DNA of 39,365 nt from Clostridia bacterium (GCA_026418275.1 JAOABQ010000106.1:1-39365), one strand, 5' to 3'. Positions 6,856 to 14,560 are shown, counted from the stretch's first letter. Notes: generated by a model from the letters alone, not told the origin. Translations and numbers: made by a program.

Positions 6856-9540
6856 TTAAGCTTTTACAATTTTTAAAAATTTACCGGAATACATCAATTC
6901 CTGGAATTCTTCTTTGGGTACCGGACGGCTAAACAGATATCCTTGGATTTCATCACATTTAAGTCTTCTTAAGACCATCAATTCACTTTCATTTTCCACA
7001 CCCTCCGCTACTACTTTAAGATTCATGGAATGGGCCAATTGAACAACCGCTTTTACAATAGCCGCATTGTCCTTATCTATGGAAATATTGTTTACAAATG
7101 TTCTGTCAATCTTTAAACAGTATATCGGAAGCTGCTTTAGCCAATTGAGGGATGAGTAACCCGTACCGAAATCATCAATGGATATATAAACACCCAGGTC
7201 TTTCAGCCTTTGCAAAACTTGAACCGCATAATCCATATTTTTAATCAGGAATCCTTCGGTGATTTCCAGTTCAAGATACTTAGGGTCCAGTCCGGTCTCT
7301 TGGAGTACCCTTTGAACCGTGTTTACCAAATCCAAACTGTTAAACTGCCTAACCGACAAGTTAACCGAGACCCTGATCCTTGGATAGCCTTCCAACTGCC
7401 ACATTTTGTTTTGCTTGCAAGCCTCCCTTAAAACCCATTCTCCAATGGGAATAATGAGTCCGGTTTCTTCTGCAAGAGGTATAAATTTGGTCGGCGGGAC
7501 CAAACCATAGACCGGATGATTCCATCTTACAAGTGCTTCCATGCCTACAATCCGGCCTGTATAGGGTTCTATCCTGGGTTGGTAGTAAAGCACCAGTTCA
7601 TCCCTCTCAACAGCTTTTCGCAAGTTTTGTTCCAGGTGCATTTGCTCAGAAAAATTATTATCGGCCAATTCTGTATAGAATTTAAAGGTCTGTCCACCTA
7701 CCTCTTTTGCAGCATACATCGCCATATCGGCATTTTTTAATACCGCAGACATTTCTTGTGCATCCTGAGGGTAAATACTGATTCCCACACTGGCGGATAC
7801 GAATAATTCATGTTTTTCTTCACCTTCCTCAACCACAACTGCCTCCGAAAGGCTTTGAATGATGTAGCCCGCAGCCTCAATCACCTCTTCGTGGTTTGCA
7901 TCTTCCATTACTACAACAAATTCATCCCCACCCAACCGTGCTGCAAAACCATTTTCCACCATAAACTTTTTAAGACGGTTTGCCACCTCTTGAAGCAATA
8001 GATTCCCGATTGCGTGCCCTAGAGTATCATTGATCTGCTTGAAGCGGTCAAGATCTATAAACATAACTGCTATTTTTTTGTTTAAATTTTGATCAATATC
8101 AATCAATTCTTTCAAATGATTCGTAAAATACAGCCGGTTGGGCAGTTCGGTCAAGGCATCATAATATGCCAAGTGCTGAAGTCTTTCCTCGGATTTTTCC
8201 AACATCCTGGTTTGATCTAAGAGCTGCACATTCATTTTTTTCGCTTCGGTAAAAAGATGGACTAAGTTGTCCGACATAATTCTAAAGTTCAAAATCAATG
8301 ACCGAATCTCAAAAATAGTACTTGTGGGCCATTCGATGAGTCCCTGTTCCTTTAACTTATCGGGAAGCCCTGTCGTTGTTTTTGCAAGGTCTGACAATGA
8401 GCGGATTAAAAAGCGGTTAATAATCGAAGAGACAAATAGGGCAAGTATGCAAAAAAGAAGTGTAATATTGAATTTATTGATATACACATTCCAAATATCT
8501 TCCTTATAATGAGCCAGAGGCATTTTCACCAAAAGTTTCAATGGCACTCCATAAAGCTCTTTTTCCTCATAATAATAAGCTTTACTCCACCGGGTAGTTT
8601 CATAAGCAATATTTTTGTCTGTTGGAATCCAGCTCATGACGGACTCTGAAAGTTCTGATATATATCCGGCCTTCATCCAATCATGGTTATTTTTGTATTC
8701 TTTCATCTCTTGGTTGCTTACAAAAACTTTATTCTTTTGATCTAAGATGTATATTTCCAATAAATTATTTTGCGAATTCTGTTCAATAATTTCCCGCACC
8801 AAACCAAGATGTATAACCGACTTTAAACGGATTGCCCTCAAATCCTTGTCACTCCATTTTTTTAGGCTCTCTGAAATATAGAAACTTCTCGCATCGATAA
8901 TTTGTTTGATCTCACGGTTTAATTTCTGCTCAGAATACCAGCTGTCAACAATGGTAAACAGCAGAAAAGGCGCTAAAATAGCGCTAATGGAAAGATGAAA
9001 CAGCATTTGGTTAAAATTGAAAATCCGTTCCTTTTCCAGTCCAAGCCATTTTCTGAAAGGAAAATAAATAACAATGATTTCTGCCAGAAGCGCATTTACC
9101 AAGCCGTTGACAACTTCCTTCAAAATTACCAGGTATCCCTCCATGCCTATTGCATTTTGCTGGAGGTAGTAAAACAAGGCAGTCAATGGAATACCGATCA
9201 TTCCCCAGTAACAAAAATCCCATAAAAAAATATATCCTCTTTTATAAAATATACAAACTCCTACAAAAAGAATTTCTATGGAACTAAATAAGGTAAATAT
9301 ATTAAAGCCCGCTATATACCATGCGAGAATGTTAACAACAAGAGAAGTCAGCGTACCCAAAAAAACCCCAAAAAGTCTCAAGGAAACTAAAAGAATCATG
9401 CTGCTCAGCGTAAAATATACCCCATAAGAAAGAGGCAGCACAAATATTTTTGTAAAGTATGCCATTGAACCGACAAGTAAAAGCAAAATAATGGTTCTCG
9501 GAGATTTTAATGATACCCCTTGAGTTGAATCCGCCAACAT
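6856..9540 (-). CDS. Membrane-bound GGDEF-EAL cyclic-di-GMP enzyme with extracellular sensor region
   Basis: An 894-residue protein. Residues about 15-185 contain several membrane segments, another lies near 185-205, an extracellular region of about 170 residues follows (sCache-like by position), then a membrane segment near 375-395, a linker/HAMP-like helix and a short coiled region. The GGDEF domain has an intact GGDEF at 537-541. The EAL domain starts near 645, with EAL at 668-670 and VNLSVRQF, LEITEG, DDFGTGYSSL, KIDRTF, AEGVE and EIQGYLFSRP all present. Both active sites therefore look complete, so it may make and degrade c-di-GMP. The RxxD inhibitory site expected just before GGDEF is not seen. 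GGGAGG stands just before the ATG. It heads a gene row with two solute-binding lipoproteins. Confidence 0.9.
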   Translation of the reverse strand: MLADSTQGVSLKSPRTIILLLLVGSMAYFTKIFVLPLSYGVYFTLSSMILLVSLRLFGVFLGTLTSLVVNILAWYIAGFNIFTLFSSIEILFVGVCIFYKRGYIFLWDFCYWGMIGIPLTALFYYLQQNAIGMEGYLVILKEVVNGLVNALLAEIIVIYFPFRKWLGLEKERIFNFNQMLFHLSISAILAPFLLFTIVDSWYSEQKLNREIKQIIDARSFYISESLKKWSDKDLRAIRLKSVIHLGLVREIIEQNSQNNLLEIYILDQKNKVFVSNQEMKEYKNNHDWMKAGYISELSESVMSWIPTDKNIAYETTRWSKAYYYEEKELYGVPLKLLVKMPLAHYKEDIWNVYINKFNITLLFCILALFVSSIINRFLIRSLSDLAKTTTGLPDKLKEQGLIEWPTSTIFEIRSLILNFRIMSDNLVHLFTEAKKMNVQLLDQTRMLEKSEERLQHLAYYDALTELPNRLYFTNHLKELIDIDQNLNKKIAVMFIDLDRFKQINDTLGHAIGNLLLQEVANRLKKFMVENGFAARLGGDEFVVVMEDANHEEVIEAAGYIIQSLSEAVVVEEGEEKHELFVSASVGISIYPQDAQEMSAVLKNADMAMYAAKEVGGQTFKFYTELADNNFSEQMHLEQNLRKAVERDELVLYYQPRIEPYTGRIVGMEALVRWNHPVYGLVPPTKFIPLAEETGLIIPIGEWVLREACKQNKMWQLEGYPRIRVSVNLSVRQFNSLDLVNTVQRVLQETGLDPKYLELEITEGFLIKNMDYAVQVLQRLKDLGVYISIDDFGTGYSSLNWLKQLPIYCLKIDRTFVNNISIDKDNAAIVKAVVQLAHSMNLKVVAEGVENESELMVLRRLKCDEIQGYLFSRPVPKEEFQELMYSGKFLKIVKA

Positions 9541-10009
9541 ATTACCTCCCTTCTTAAAAGGGAATTAAATTAAAATAAAGATCCTGGCTGATCTTTTCCA
9601 GCAGAGCATGCAGCAAACCTTTTATCTACATGCGGTAGAAAGTTGCCTTGATGGAGTATAATTTACATAAAAATTGTATGAAACTTTAGCAGTGATTTAA
9701 GCGGGAAAATGCAATGTACACATGTGTCTTCTGGAGATAAAAACTTATTTATAAAAAATCGGAAAGCTTTTTTTTACAAAAATAATTCTAAAAAATAATT
9801 CTACATTTTTATGTAAAACACCTTCTTTTTTTTAAAATAATTTGGAGTTTCCAACTCATATCCGATTATTGATCATCACAACTTTTCGGTGTTATAAATT
9901 GAGGTTATAATACAGATACTAAGTATATATAAAATCACCCTACAATTTAGGTTTAAATAATTCATGATCATGATGCACAGATCGTTTTCTCTATAGGAGT
10001 TTTCTAAAA
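9541..10009. other. Intergenic region between divergent c-di-GMP enzyme and uracil glycosylase genes
   Basis: 469 bp of AT-rich DNA that must carry divergent promoters. A consensus TATAAT at 9906-9911 lies about 100 bp before the glycosylase ATG. On the minus strand a TTTCAT-17 nt-TATACT pair near 9655-9685 could serve the GGDEF-EAL gene. I looked for a c-di-GMP riboswitch aptamer before the GGDEF-EAL start and did not find one. No ORF is convincing. Confidence 0.4.
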
Positions 10010-10567
10010 ATGGATAAAAAATTGAAACTTTTGCCGGATATTCTTATAAAGGATTTGAAAATTCTTTTTGTCGGTTATAACCCTGGAATGGTTTCGGCAA
10101 AAACCGGCCACCATTACGCAGGAAAAAGCAACCGTTTCTGGAAGCTGCTGCACCAGTCAGATATGACCCCAACCCTATTTTCACCCCAAGAAGACCGAAA
10201 CCTTTTAAGTTTAGGGTATGGATCCACCAATATTGTCGACAGACCTACCACCTCATCAGCTGAGATTACAAATGCCGAGTTTAAAGAAGGTGCCAGGTCT
10301 TTATATGCATTAATTCAGCATTACTCTCCCCGCATCGTTTGTTATGTTGGGATCGGTGTTTATAAAGCTTTTGCTTCAGCTATTTTAAATGTTCCCATTA
10401 GCAGAATGAAGATAACCACAGGCATCCAATCCGAAAATATTATTCACGGTATCACTGATTTTGTATGCTCCAATCCAAGCGGTCTTAATACAATTCCTAT
10501 TGAAGATCAATTAAGCTGTTTTAAGGAGCTTAAACGACTTTCTGAAGTTCATTCGCGGACCAAATAA
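10010..10567 (+). CDS. mug: Mismatch-specific uracil/thymine-DNA glycosylase (Mug/TDG family)
   Basis: A 185-residue cytosolic base-excision repair enzyme of uracil-DNA glycosylase family 2, which removes uracil or thymine mispaired with guanine. The active-site motif GYNPGMVSAKTGHHYAGKSN lies near residues 22-41; its Asn is the catalytic-water residue in the family. The second family motif, NPSGLN, lies near residue 165. FWKLLHQS after motif 1 and the length are typical. A TAGGAG ribosome site precedes the ATG. It appears monocistronic: a strong promoter for a separate short unit begins 27 bp after its stop codon. Confidence 0.88.
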   Translation: MDKKLKLLPDILIKDLKILFVGYNPGMVSAKTGHHYAGKSNRFWKLLHQSDMTPTLFSPQEDRNLLSLGYGSTNIVDRPTTSSAEITNAEFKEGARSLYALIQHYSPRIVCYVGIGVYKAFASAILNVPISRMKITTGIQSENIIHGITDFVCSNPSGLNTIPIEDQLSCFKELKRLSEVHSRTK

Positions 10568-10593
10568 AATCTGTTACAATCTTGTTACAACAA

Positions 10594-10622
10594 TTGACGC
10601 AATCTTTTTCAGGCATTATAAT
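10594..10622 (+). promoter_or_regulatory. Strong predicted sigma-A promoter of a short transcription unit
   Basis: TTGACG (10594-10599), exactly 17 nt, then perfect TATAAT (10617-10622). Transcription would begin near 10629 and meet the hairpin terminator at 10820, giving an RNA of about 215 nt. Confidence 0.7.
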
Positions 10623-10668
10623 ATAAAACATGAAAAAATTACCGCACTTTTGGAAGGGGGTGTAAAAT

Positions 10669-10779
10669 TTGTTGGCGGTTCTACGGCATTCTTATAAAGT
10701 GATTTTTGAAAACTCAATATTTAATATATCCGGAAGAAACCCCAAATTCTATAAAAGGTGTTATTCCAGAAATCATTGA
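10669..10779 (+). CDS. Possible 36-residue peptide from a TTG start inside the short transcript
   Basis: GGAAGGGGGTG lies about 8 bases before TTG at 10669 (a second TTG follows at 10672). The frame runs to TGA at 10779, beginning LLAVLRHSYKVIFENS and ending in basic and aromatic residues (NPKFYKRCYSRNH). It has no recognised family and no clear signal peptide. It fits between the promoter at 10594-10622 and the terminator at 10820-10843, so it is either the product of that unit or a chance ORF on a small RNA. Confidence 0.35.
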   Translation: MLAVLRHSYKVIFENSIFNISGRNPKFYKRCYSRNH

Positions 10780-10819
10780 CTAACCCATTGCCAAAAGAAT
10801 AGGAATATGTATTCAAGGG

Positions 10820-10843
10820 CACGATAGGTTATCGTGTTTTTTT
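10820..10843 (+). terminator. Intrinsic terminator of the short transcription unit
   Basis: CACGATA (10820-10826) pairs with TATCGTG (10830-10836) across a 3-nt loop, followed by a run of seven T. This is a textbook terminator on the plus strand. It lies downstream of no long gene except the glycosylase, whose stop is 250 bp away. Confidence 0.8.
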
Positions 10844-10893
10844 ATTCCGTTTTTTATCATATTAAACATTTACTTTGAAAGGAGGTTCTTTTT

Positions 10894-10989
10894 ATGAATT
10901 ACAGTAAGCGCTTTACAGTATTCATTTTTAAAAGAAAGGAGGTTAACGTCCGTGATGTACAAAAACGGTGGGACCGTACTTCCCCCTAG
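10894..10989 (+). CDS. Possible 31-residue upstream ORF overlapping the HTH gene
   Basis: GAAAGGAGG stands 9 bases before ATG 10894, an excellent ribosome site. The frame (MNYSKRFTVFIFKRKEVNVR...) reads over the start of the next gene and ends at TAG 10987-10989, 35 bp inside it in another frame. Its own codons contain the next gene's AAAGGAGG. It could be a leader that couples or competes with translation of the HTH gene, or just a duplicated ribosome site with a chance ORF. Confidence 0.35.
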   Translation: MNYSKRFTVFIFKRKEVNVRDVQKRWDRTSP

Positions 10990-11236
10990 ACTCTTAAAGG
11001 AATTGCAAAAGTATATCCAGGGTGAACTTATTTATATCCCAAAGCATAGTAAAAAAAGAGCTGGATGGGGACATTTAAACGGAACCAGAGAAGCACTGGT
11101 TCAAAGAAATAACGAAATTTATTCAGAATATAAAAACGGCATTCAAATAGATTTTTTAGCTTTAAAGTATCACCTTTCGGAAGATAGTATCCGAAAAATT
11201 ATTTTTAAAATAAACAAACAAAAAATTTGTGTATAG
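10952..11236 (+). CDS. CD3324-type small HTH protein
   Basis: A 94-residue protein resembling a common clostridial family (CD3324-like, related to Mor-type activators). Features are LPPRLLKELQKYIQGELIYI near the N-terminus, a basic KKRAGWGHLNGTREAL segment, RNNEIYSEYKNG, and a C-terminal helix-turn-helix (LALKYHLSEDSIRKIIFKI). It is probably a cytoplasmic DNA-binding regulator; no target is known. AAAGGAGG lies 10 to 14 bases upstream of two adjacent possible starts, GTG 10952 and ATG 10955; GTG is listed. A terminator follows the stop directly, so the unit ends here. Confidence 0.75.
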   Translation: MMYKNGGTVLPPRLLKELQKYIQGELIYIPKHSKKRAGWGHLNGTREALVQRNNEIYSEYKNGIQIDFLALKYHLSEDSIRKIIFKINKQKICV

Positions 11237-11264
11237 AAAAATCCCTTTGCAAAAGGGATTTTCC
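11237..11264. terminator. Terminator after the CD3324-type gene
   Basis: AAAATCCCTTT and AAAGGGATTTT form an 11-bp stem with a very short loop directly after the stop codon. The T-run of the right arm continues as TTTTCCTTT. It sits between convergent genes and could act on both strands. Confidence 0.75.
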
Positions 11265-11290
11265 TTTATATGTAATTTCTAAAAAACGCG

Positions 11291-11728
11291 TTATACAAAG
11301 GGAATCTTATAACTTACAAGAAGTCTGTAGGTACTTTCGCGGCTAAAAGATCCATCCCGGCTTTTCACTTTGATAAAATATACCTGCCCCGGTACAGTTC
11401 TTTTTATAATTGAACTTCCATAATTCGAGTTACAGGTGGAACTCATAAGGTTATACTCCTTATCATACAGGTAAGCATCATAGATTTTCCCCTCCGGACT
11501 TTCCAATGAAATGAAAGCAACCGTTGAAGATGTAAACCTATAGAAATCTTCATCTTCTGGCGCTTCCATCGTTCCAAATGCATATGCATGCATTCCCGAT
11601 ATCTCAATTGGTTCAGCCGATTCAAATGAATCCTTGGGTGGGTACCCGCACTCTGCATACACATGAAGCGGCATCATGAGACTTGCAAGAATCAGAAAAA
11701 ATACAGCAGCCTTTGTCATTTTCTTCAT
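11291..11728 (-). CDS. Exported small protein with a PPC-like beta-sandwich domain
   Basis: A 145-residue protein with a Sec signal peptide (MKKMTKAAVFFLILASLMMP, cut predicted after HVYA near residue 25). The mature part resembles the bacterial pre-peptidase C-terminal domain: a start of the type PPKDSFESAEPI, then a DEDFYRFTSSTVAFISLESP strand pair, YLYDKEYN, and VPGQVYFIKVKSRDG near the end. Such domains are beta sandwiches usually appended to secreted hydrolases; here it stands alone. Two Cys remain in the mature protein. GAGGAGGAAGGTAT stands directly before the ATG. It lies about 150 bp downstream of the DUF1287 lipoprotein gene on the same strand. Confidence 0.7.
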   Translation of the reverse strand: MKKMTKAAVFFLILASLMMPLHVYAECGYPPKDSFESAEPIEISGMHAYAFGTMEAPEDEDFYRFTSSTVAFISLESPEGKIYDAYLYDKEYNLMSSTCNSNYGSSIIKRTVPGQVYFIKVKSRDGSFSRESTYRLLVSYKIPFV

Positions 11729-11879
11729 ATACCTTCCTCCTCTTTCTCTTTACTAAGAAATATTTACGTATATACTATACAATATTTCGAATTGAATATC
11801 TATGAATTTTTACATTTATGTGTAAAAATTAACATATTTTTCATTATCCAAGTTGAAAGAAGGGGAAATCTTCCAGGTT

Positions 11880-12623
11880 TTATTTAGGAAACCTAAAGTG
11901 CCCAATGATTCCGTCAATCCAAAGCAGAAGTTCATCACATTCCCTTGTATAAGGGCCTGCATTGTGAATAATATATGGAATGCCGTCCGGCCTTCTTTTA
12001 TCGGACACAATAGCGATATGCTGCGGGTTGTCGAACACAACAATATCTCCTCCCTGCCATTCTTTAAGGTTTTCTACATCATAAGGCTTCACCGAGGTCA
12101 CCAGGCTTTTTCCAAACTTTTTAAAAAATACGTATAAATTGGGTACTCTCCGAAAGTCTATATTCGGATCCGGTTTTCCCTCTACTCTAGGATACCTGGA
12201 AGTATATTTATTTATATCCTTATCCAACATATCCTTTAGATTATACCCTGCACATTTAAAGGCTCTCCATATCACATCGGTACAGACTCCTTCGGAATCC
12301 GGGGGATATCCCCCACTGTAATACGCATTTTTATAAATCGGCTTATTTACTGCATCCAGTCTTGCTCCCTCAACAATGTCTTCCAAATCTAAAATCCCAT
12401 CCTTATCTCTATCTATATTTACTGCTATCTTATCAATTTTGATATACGGCGTAGGTTCTACCTCTATATCTGCGATAAGCCTGTCATTTTGAGATTGCTC
12501 TTTGATCTCCTTTTGAAGGTTATCAAAACTTAAATGTGGATCAGCATTTCGGGTATGTTCTGCGCAGCCCGCGAAACATACCCATACACACAAGAAAAAG
12601 AAACCGATTATTTTTCTACTCAT
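11880..12623 (-). CDS. DUF1287-family lipoprotein
   Basis: A 247-residue lipoprotein (lipobox FAGC, Cys19) with a DUF1287 domain from about residue 75 to the end. Typical blocks are DGILDLEDIVEGARL, YSGGYPPDSEGVCTDVIWRAF, GGDIVVFDNPQHIAIVSDKR and IIHNAG. The arrangement of a Cys (GVCTDV) and two later His (QHIAIVS and IIHNAG) resembles the papain-like NlpC/P60 fold, so cell-wall peptide hydrolysis is possible but unproven. An acidic DRDKDGILDLED segment resembles a calcium loop. The start follows AGGGTGA. A 37-residue ORF precedes it on the same strand. Confidence 0.75.
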   Translation of the reverse strand: MSRKIIGFFFLCVWVCFAGCAEHTRNADPHLSFDNLQKEIKEQSQNDRLIADIEVEPTPYIKIDKIAVNIDRDKDGILDLEDIVEGARLDAVNKPIYKNAYYSGGYPPDSEGVCTDVIWRAFKCAGYNLKDMLDKDINKYTSRYPRVEGKPDPNIDFRRVPNLYVFFKKFGKSLVTSVKPYDVENLKEWQGGDIVVFDNPQHIAIVSDKRRPDGIPYIIHNAGPYTRECDELLLWIDGIIGHFRFPK

Positions 12624-12640
12624 TCCAATTCACCCTATCC

Positions 12641-12754
12641 TTACCGTATTTTATATAACTTTTCAAATAGCGGTCCATGGGCATCAATACAAGATACCTC
12701 AATTTTACTTAAAAGCAAACCATGTCCATGTCCTGCCCTTTTGTACCCTTTCAT
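12641..12754 (-). CDS. Possible 37-residue small protein before the DUF1287 gene
   Basis: ATG at 12754 follows AGGTGA with 7-base spacing. The frame, MKGYKRAGHGHGLLLSKIE followed by about 18 residues ending in EKLYKIR, stops 17 bases before the next gene's ATG. It has a His-Gly cluster and one Cys. The composition looks more protein-like than random AT-rich DNA, but it is short and matches no family I know. Confidence 0.3.
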   Translation of the reverse strand: MKGYKRAGHGHGLLLSKIEVSCIDAHGPLFEKLYKIR

Positions 12755-12823
12755 GTTATCATTCACCTGTAAAGCGCTTGTATCGAGCATGTAAAAAAAT
12801 TGTAAAATAATCTCGTTTATGCT

Positions 12824-12868
12824 AAAAAAGTAAAAGCATATGCGGTACCGCATACGCTTTTACTTTTT
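12824..12868. terminator. Long bidirectional terminator hairpin
   Basis: AAAAAAGTAAAAGC and GCTTTTACTTTTTT flank the palindromic core TATGCGGTACCGCATA; the arms pair over nearly 20 bp with one mismatch. It ends the minus-strand gene at 12881 and has an A-run/T-run on both sides. Confidence 0.85.
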
Positions 12869-12880
12869 TATGTTGAGGAA

Positions 12881-13309
12881 TTAAACTGCATTATGGACAA
12901 ATGATACAATTGCTGCCAGAGGTATATCTGTTACAGAACCGACAGTATATACCGGATAACCGTTCCATCCGCCGGCAGTAACTGCTCCAACTTCACTTGC
13001 GGGTATAACGGGCCCACCATGGTAGCCATAGCCCATCGAATTGTTGCAGCCTGTGGGCGCTGCACCATATCCGTTACCAACATTAAAATTCGAACAAGCA
13101 TTTCCGAGAGCGCATCCCGGAGGAGGACCAATTCTTGTTAAAAGGCGTACAAAGCAATCATTAACTGTAAGAACTACGCCTGTAAAACCTGATCCCGATT
13201 CACCGCCGCTTGAAGTAAAAATGGTTACGGTTTCGCCAATATACCCGGCTAAAAGTGCTGCAAAGTTGCCCCCTGCAAAATTTCCTACATTTCCATATCT
13301 TTCAGACAT
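12881..13309 (-). CDS. Gly-rich small-beta-barrel protein, possible spore coat component (paralog 1)
   Basis: A 142-residue protein without signal peptide. The first half has YIGETVTIFTSSGGESGSG and FTGVVLTVNDCFVRLLTRIG, a Gly/Cys/Tyr-rich middle follows, and the end reads VGSVTDIPLAAIVSFVHNAV. The strand pattern with a conserved Asn/Asp at the turn and the closing IPLAAIVSFVH resembles DUF2642-type proteins, some of which are coat-associated in sporeformers; that link is an inference. A second gene with the same ends lies at 13839-14270, divergently placed. GGAGAG stands before the ATG. A strong terminator follows. Confidence 0.6.
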   Translation of the reverse strand: MSERYGNVGNFAGGNFAALLAGYIGETVTIFTSSGGESGSGFTGVVLTVNDCFVRLLTRIGPPPGCALGNACSNFNVGNGYGAAPTGCNNSMGYGYHGGPVIPASEVGAVTAGGWNGYPVYTVGSVTDIPLAAIVSFVHNAV

Positions 13310-13457
13310 TGAAAACTCTCCTTCCGAATTCGTTTAAAGGTTATTCTTATTTATCTTATGTTAACGCTAATCATAATGTTACTTTATTCTTAACATTTTT
13401 TAGTCTTTATATTGCTATTGAAAGTGAATTGCTTTCCATGTTGCACATAACATAAAT

Positions 13458-13525
13458 AGGCACAAACAGAGGAAGTGCATTTTTAACACTTCGAAAAACA
13501 AGAAATTTGTTTTGTTAAAAAGTAC
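13458..13525 (+). repeat. Interspersed two-hairpin repeat, copy C (partial)
   Basis: From AGGCACAAACAGAGGAAGTG onward this matches copy B, keeping hairpin 2 (GTGCATTTTTAACAC paired with TTGTTAAAAAGTAC). The left arm of hairpin 1 is missing, so it is 5'-truncated. It lies in the gap 13310-13838 between the two divergent paralogs. Confidence 0.75.
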
Positions 13526-13556
13526 GGGCACAGCGCGTTAGTTTAAAAGCAATAAA

Positions 13557-13586
13557 AGGATAGGAGCTGCTTTTGTCTCCTATCCT
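13557..13586. other. Perfect 10-bp hairpin in the divergent intergenic region
   Basis: AGGATAGGAG pairs with CTCCTATCCT across a 10-nt loop, just after repeat copy C. There is no T-run, so it is not an obvious terminator. It could be an operator or an RNA structure. Confidence 0.45.
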
Positions 13587-13654
13587 AACCAATGTATAGA
13601 TTGTGGAGTGATTCAAATTTTCTCGATTTGACTTTATTATCAAGGAGGCATTTT

Positions 13655-13711
13655 ATGGAATATATGGTTTATAATCTATACCGGTTAATACATCTTATGA
13701 AAGTTATGTAA
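13655..13711 (+). CDS. Possible 18-residue peptide with a strong ribosome site
   Basis: AAGGAGG stands 8 bases before ATG 13655. The frame MEYMVYNLYRLIHLMKVM ends at TAA 13711. It could be a leader peptide or a tiny membrane-associated peptide upstream of the coat-like gene at 13839. At this length chance cannot be excluded; the ribosome site is the only support. Confidence 0.3.
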   Translation: MEYMVYNLYRLIHLMKVM

Positions 13712-13838
13712 ATTATGTGACAAAATTTGAAAGTGTAACATATCGTTTGTTTAGTAGATATGATATAGTAAATGCAAAAACCGATTAGATACTGCTTTTA
13801 GGTGTATATTATGTATTGATAATGAAAGGAGGGGTTGT

Positions 13839-14270
13839 ATGTTTCTTTTTAGACTTTTTGGAAGACGAAGAAGAACAAAAAACACTTTTGGTCCTAAAAC
13901 TGTTTCTCATCAAGACCCTGCCACAGAAAATTCACATCCCGAAACCAAACCAGTGGAAGTCAATACCGCTAAATTCATGATCCGGGAACTTTTTGCTCAA
14001 CATATGGCCAAATACGAAGGCCAAACCGTAACCATTTTTGTATCGGGGGGAGGTCCTTCCGGTAAAGGTTTTACCGGTATACTGCTGAATGTAAATTCCG
14101 CTTACATACGGCTTCTTGCATATCCCGGACCTGTACCGTACTGTACCTTGTCCCTTTTTGACAAAAAAAATGCTTTTCCTGGTTATACACTCTCACCAGT
14201 CCACACATTAGGGTGTGTTGTAAACATTCCAACTTATCGAATTGCATCCTTTGTCCATAATACAATATGA
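13839..14270 (+). CDS. Small-beta-barrel protein, possible spore coat component (paralog 2)
   Basis: A 143-residue protein with a basic N-terminus (FRLFGRRRRTKN), a polar linker to about residue 50, then the domain shared with the gene at 12881: GQTVTIFVSGGGPSGKGFTG, ILLNVNSAYIRLL and the ending VVNIPTYRIASFVHNTI. The Gly/Cys-rich middle of the paralog is mostly replaced by a different short segment. No signal peptide is present. GAAAGGAGG stands before the ATG. The pair is divergent with 529 bp between them, as if duplicated in inverted orientation. The function is unknown; the coat link is inferred. Confidence 0.6.
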   Translation: MFLFRLFGRRRRTKNTFGPKTVSHQDPATENSHPETKPVEVNTAKFMIRELFAQHMAKYEGQTVTIFVSGGGPSGKGFTGILLNVNSAYIRLLAYPGPVPYCTLSLFDKKNAFPGYTLSPVHTLGCVVNIPTYRIASFVHNTI

Positions 14271-14321
14271 CGGCTTAGCAGTCGCCCATACCTGAAATTC
14301 GAAAAGCATAATTTTTGTACT

Positions 14322-14456
14322 CTATATCGAACTCAAATCAAATTCTGACTTTTTAAATTTTTTTGGTTTTATTTTTAAAACGGCTTGAATTTCTTCACTT
14401 GTCATTCCAAACTTTATAGAATCTGTTTTTTCAAAAAACAGTAAATTGAACTTCAT
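14322..14456 (-). pseudogene. Truncated duplicate of the downstream-toxin immunity-like gene (44 codons)
   Basis: ATG at 14456 opens a 44-residue frame whose first 40 residues match the start of the protein at 14561-15157 almost exactly (KFNL.LFE.TDSIKFGMTSEEIQA.LKIKPKKFKKS), then ends in an unrelated SSI and a stop. The DNA identity is also high. It is the remnant of a second copy whose remaining 150 codons are lost. It lies on the same strand, directly after the intact gene, as in loci that gain and lose spare immunity genes. Confidence 0.75.
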
Positions 14457-14560
14457 TGAATTTTTCCCAATTCATTTAATTTAACTCTATCACTTAGTAA
14501 TAAAATGCCTAAATATTCCCATCATTGGGTGTGATAAATATATAACATTTTTTAATTCAA

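Noticed and set aside
9541..9700. Possible c-di-GMP riboswitch before the GGDEF-EAL gene
   Set aside because: The conserved aptamer core sequences could not be found on the minus strand.
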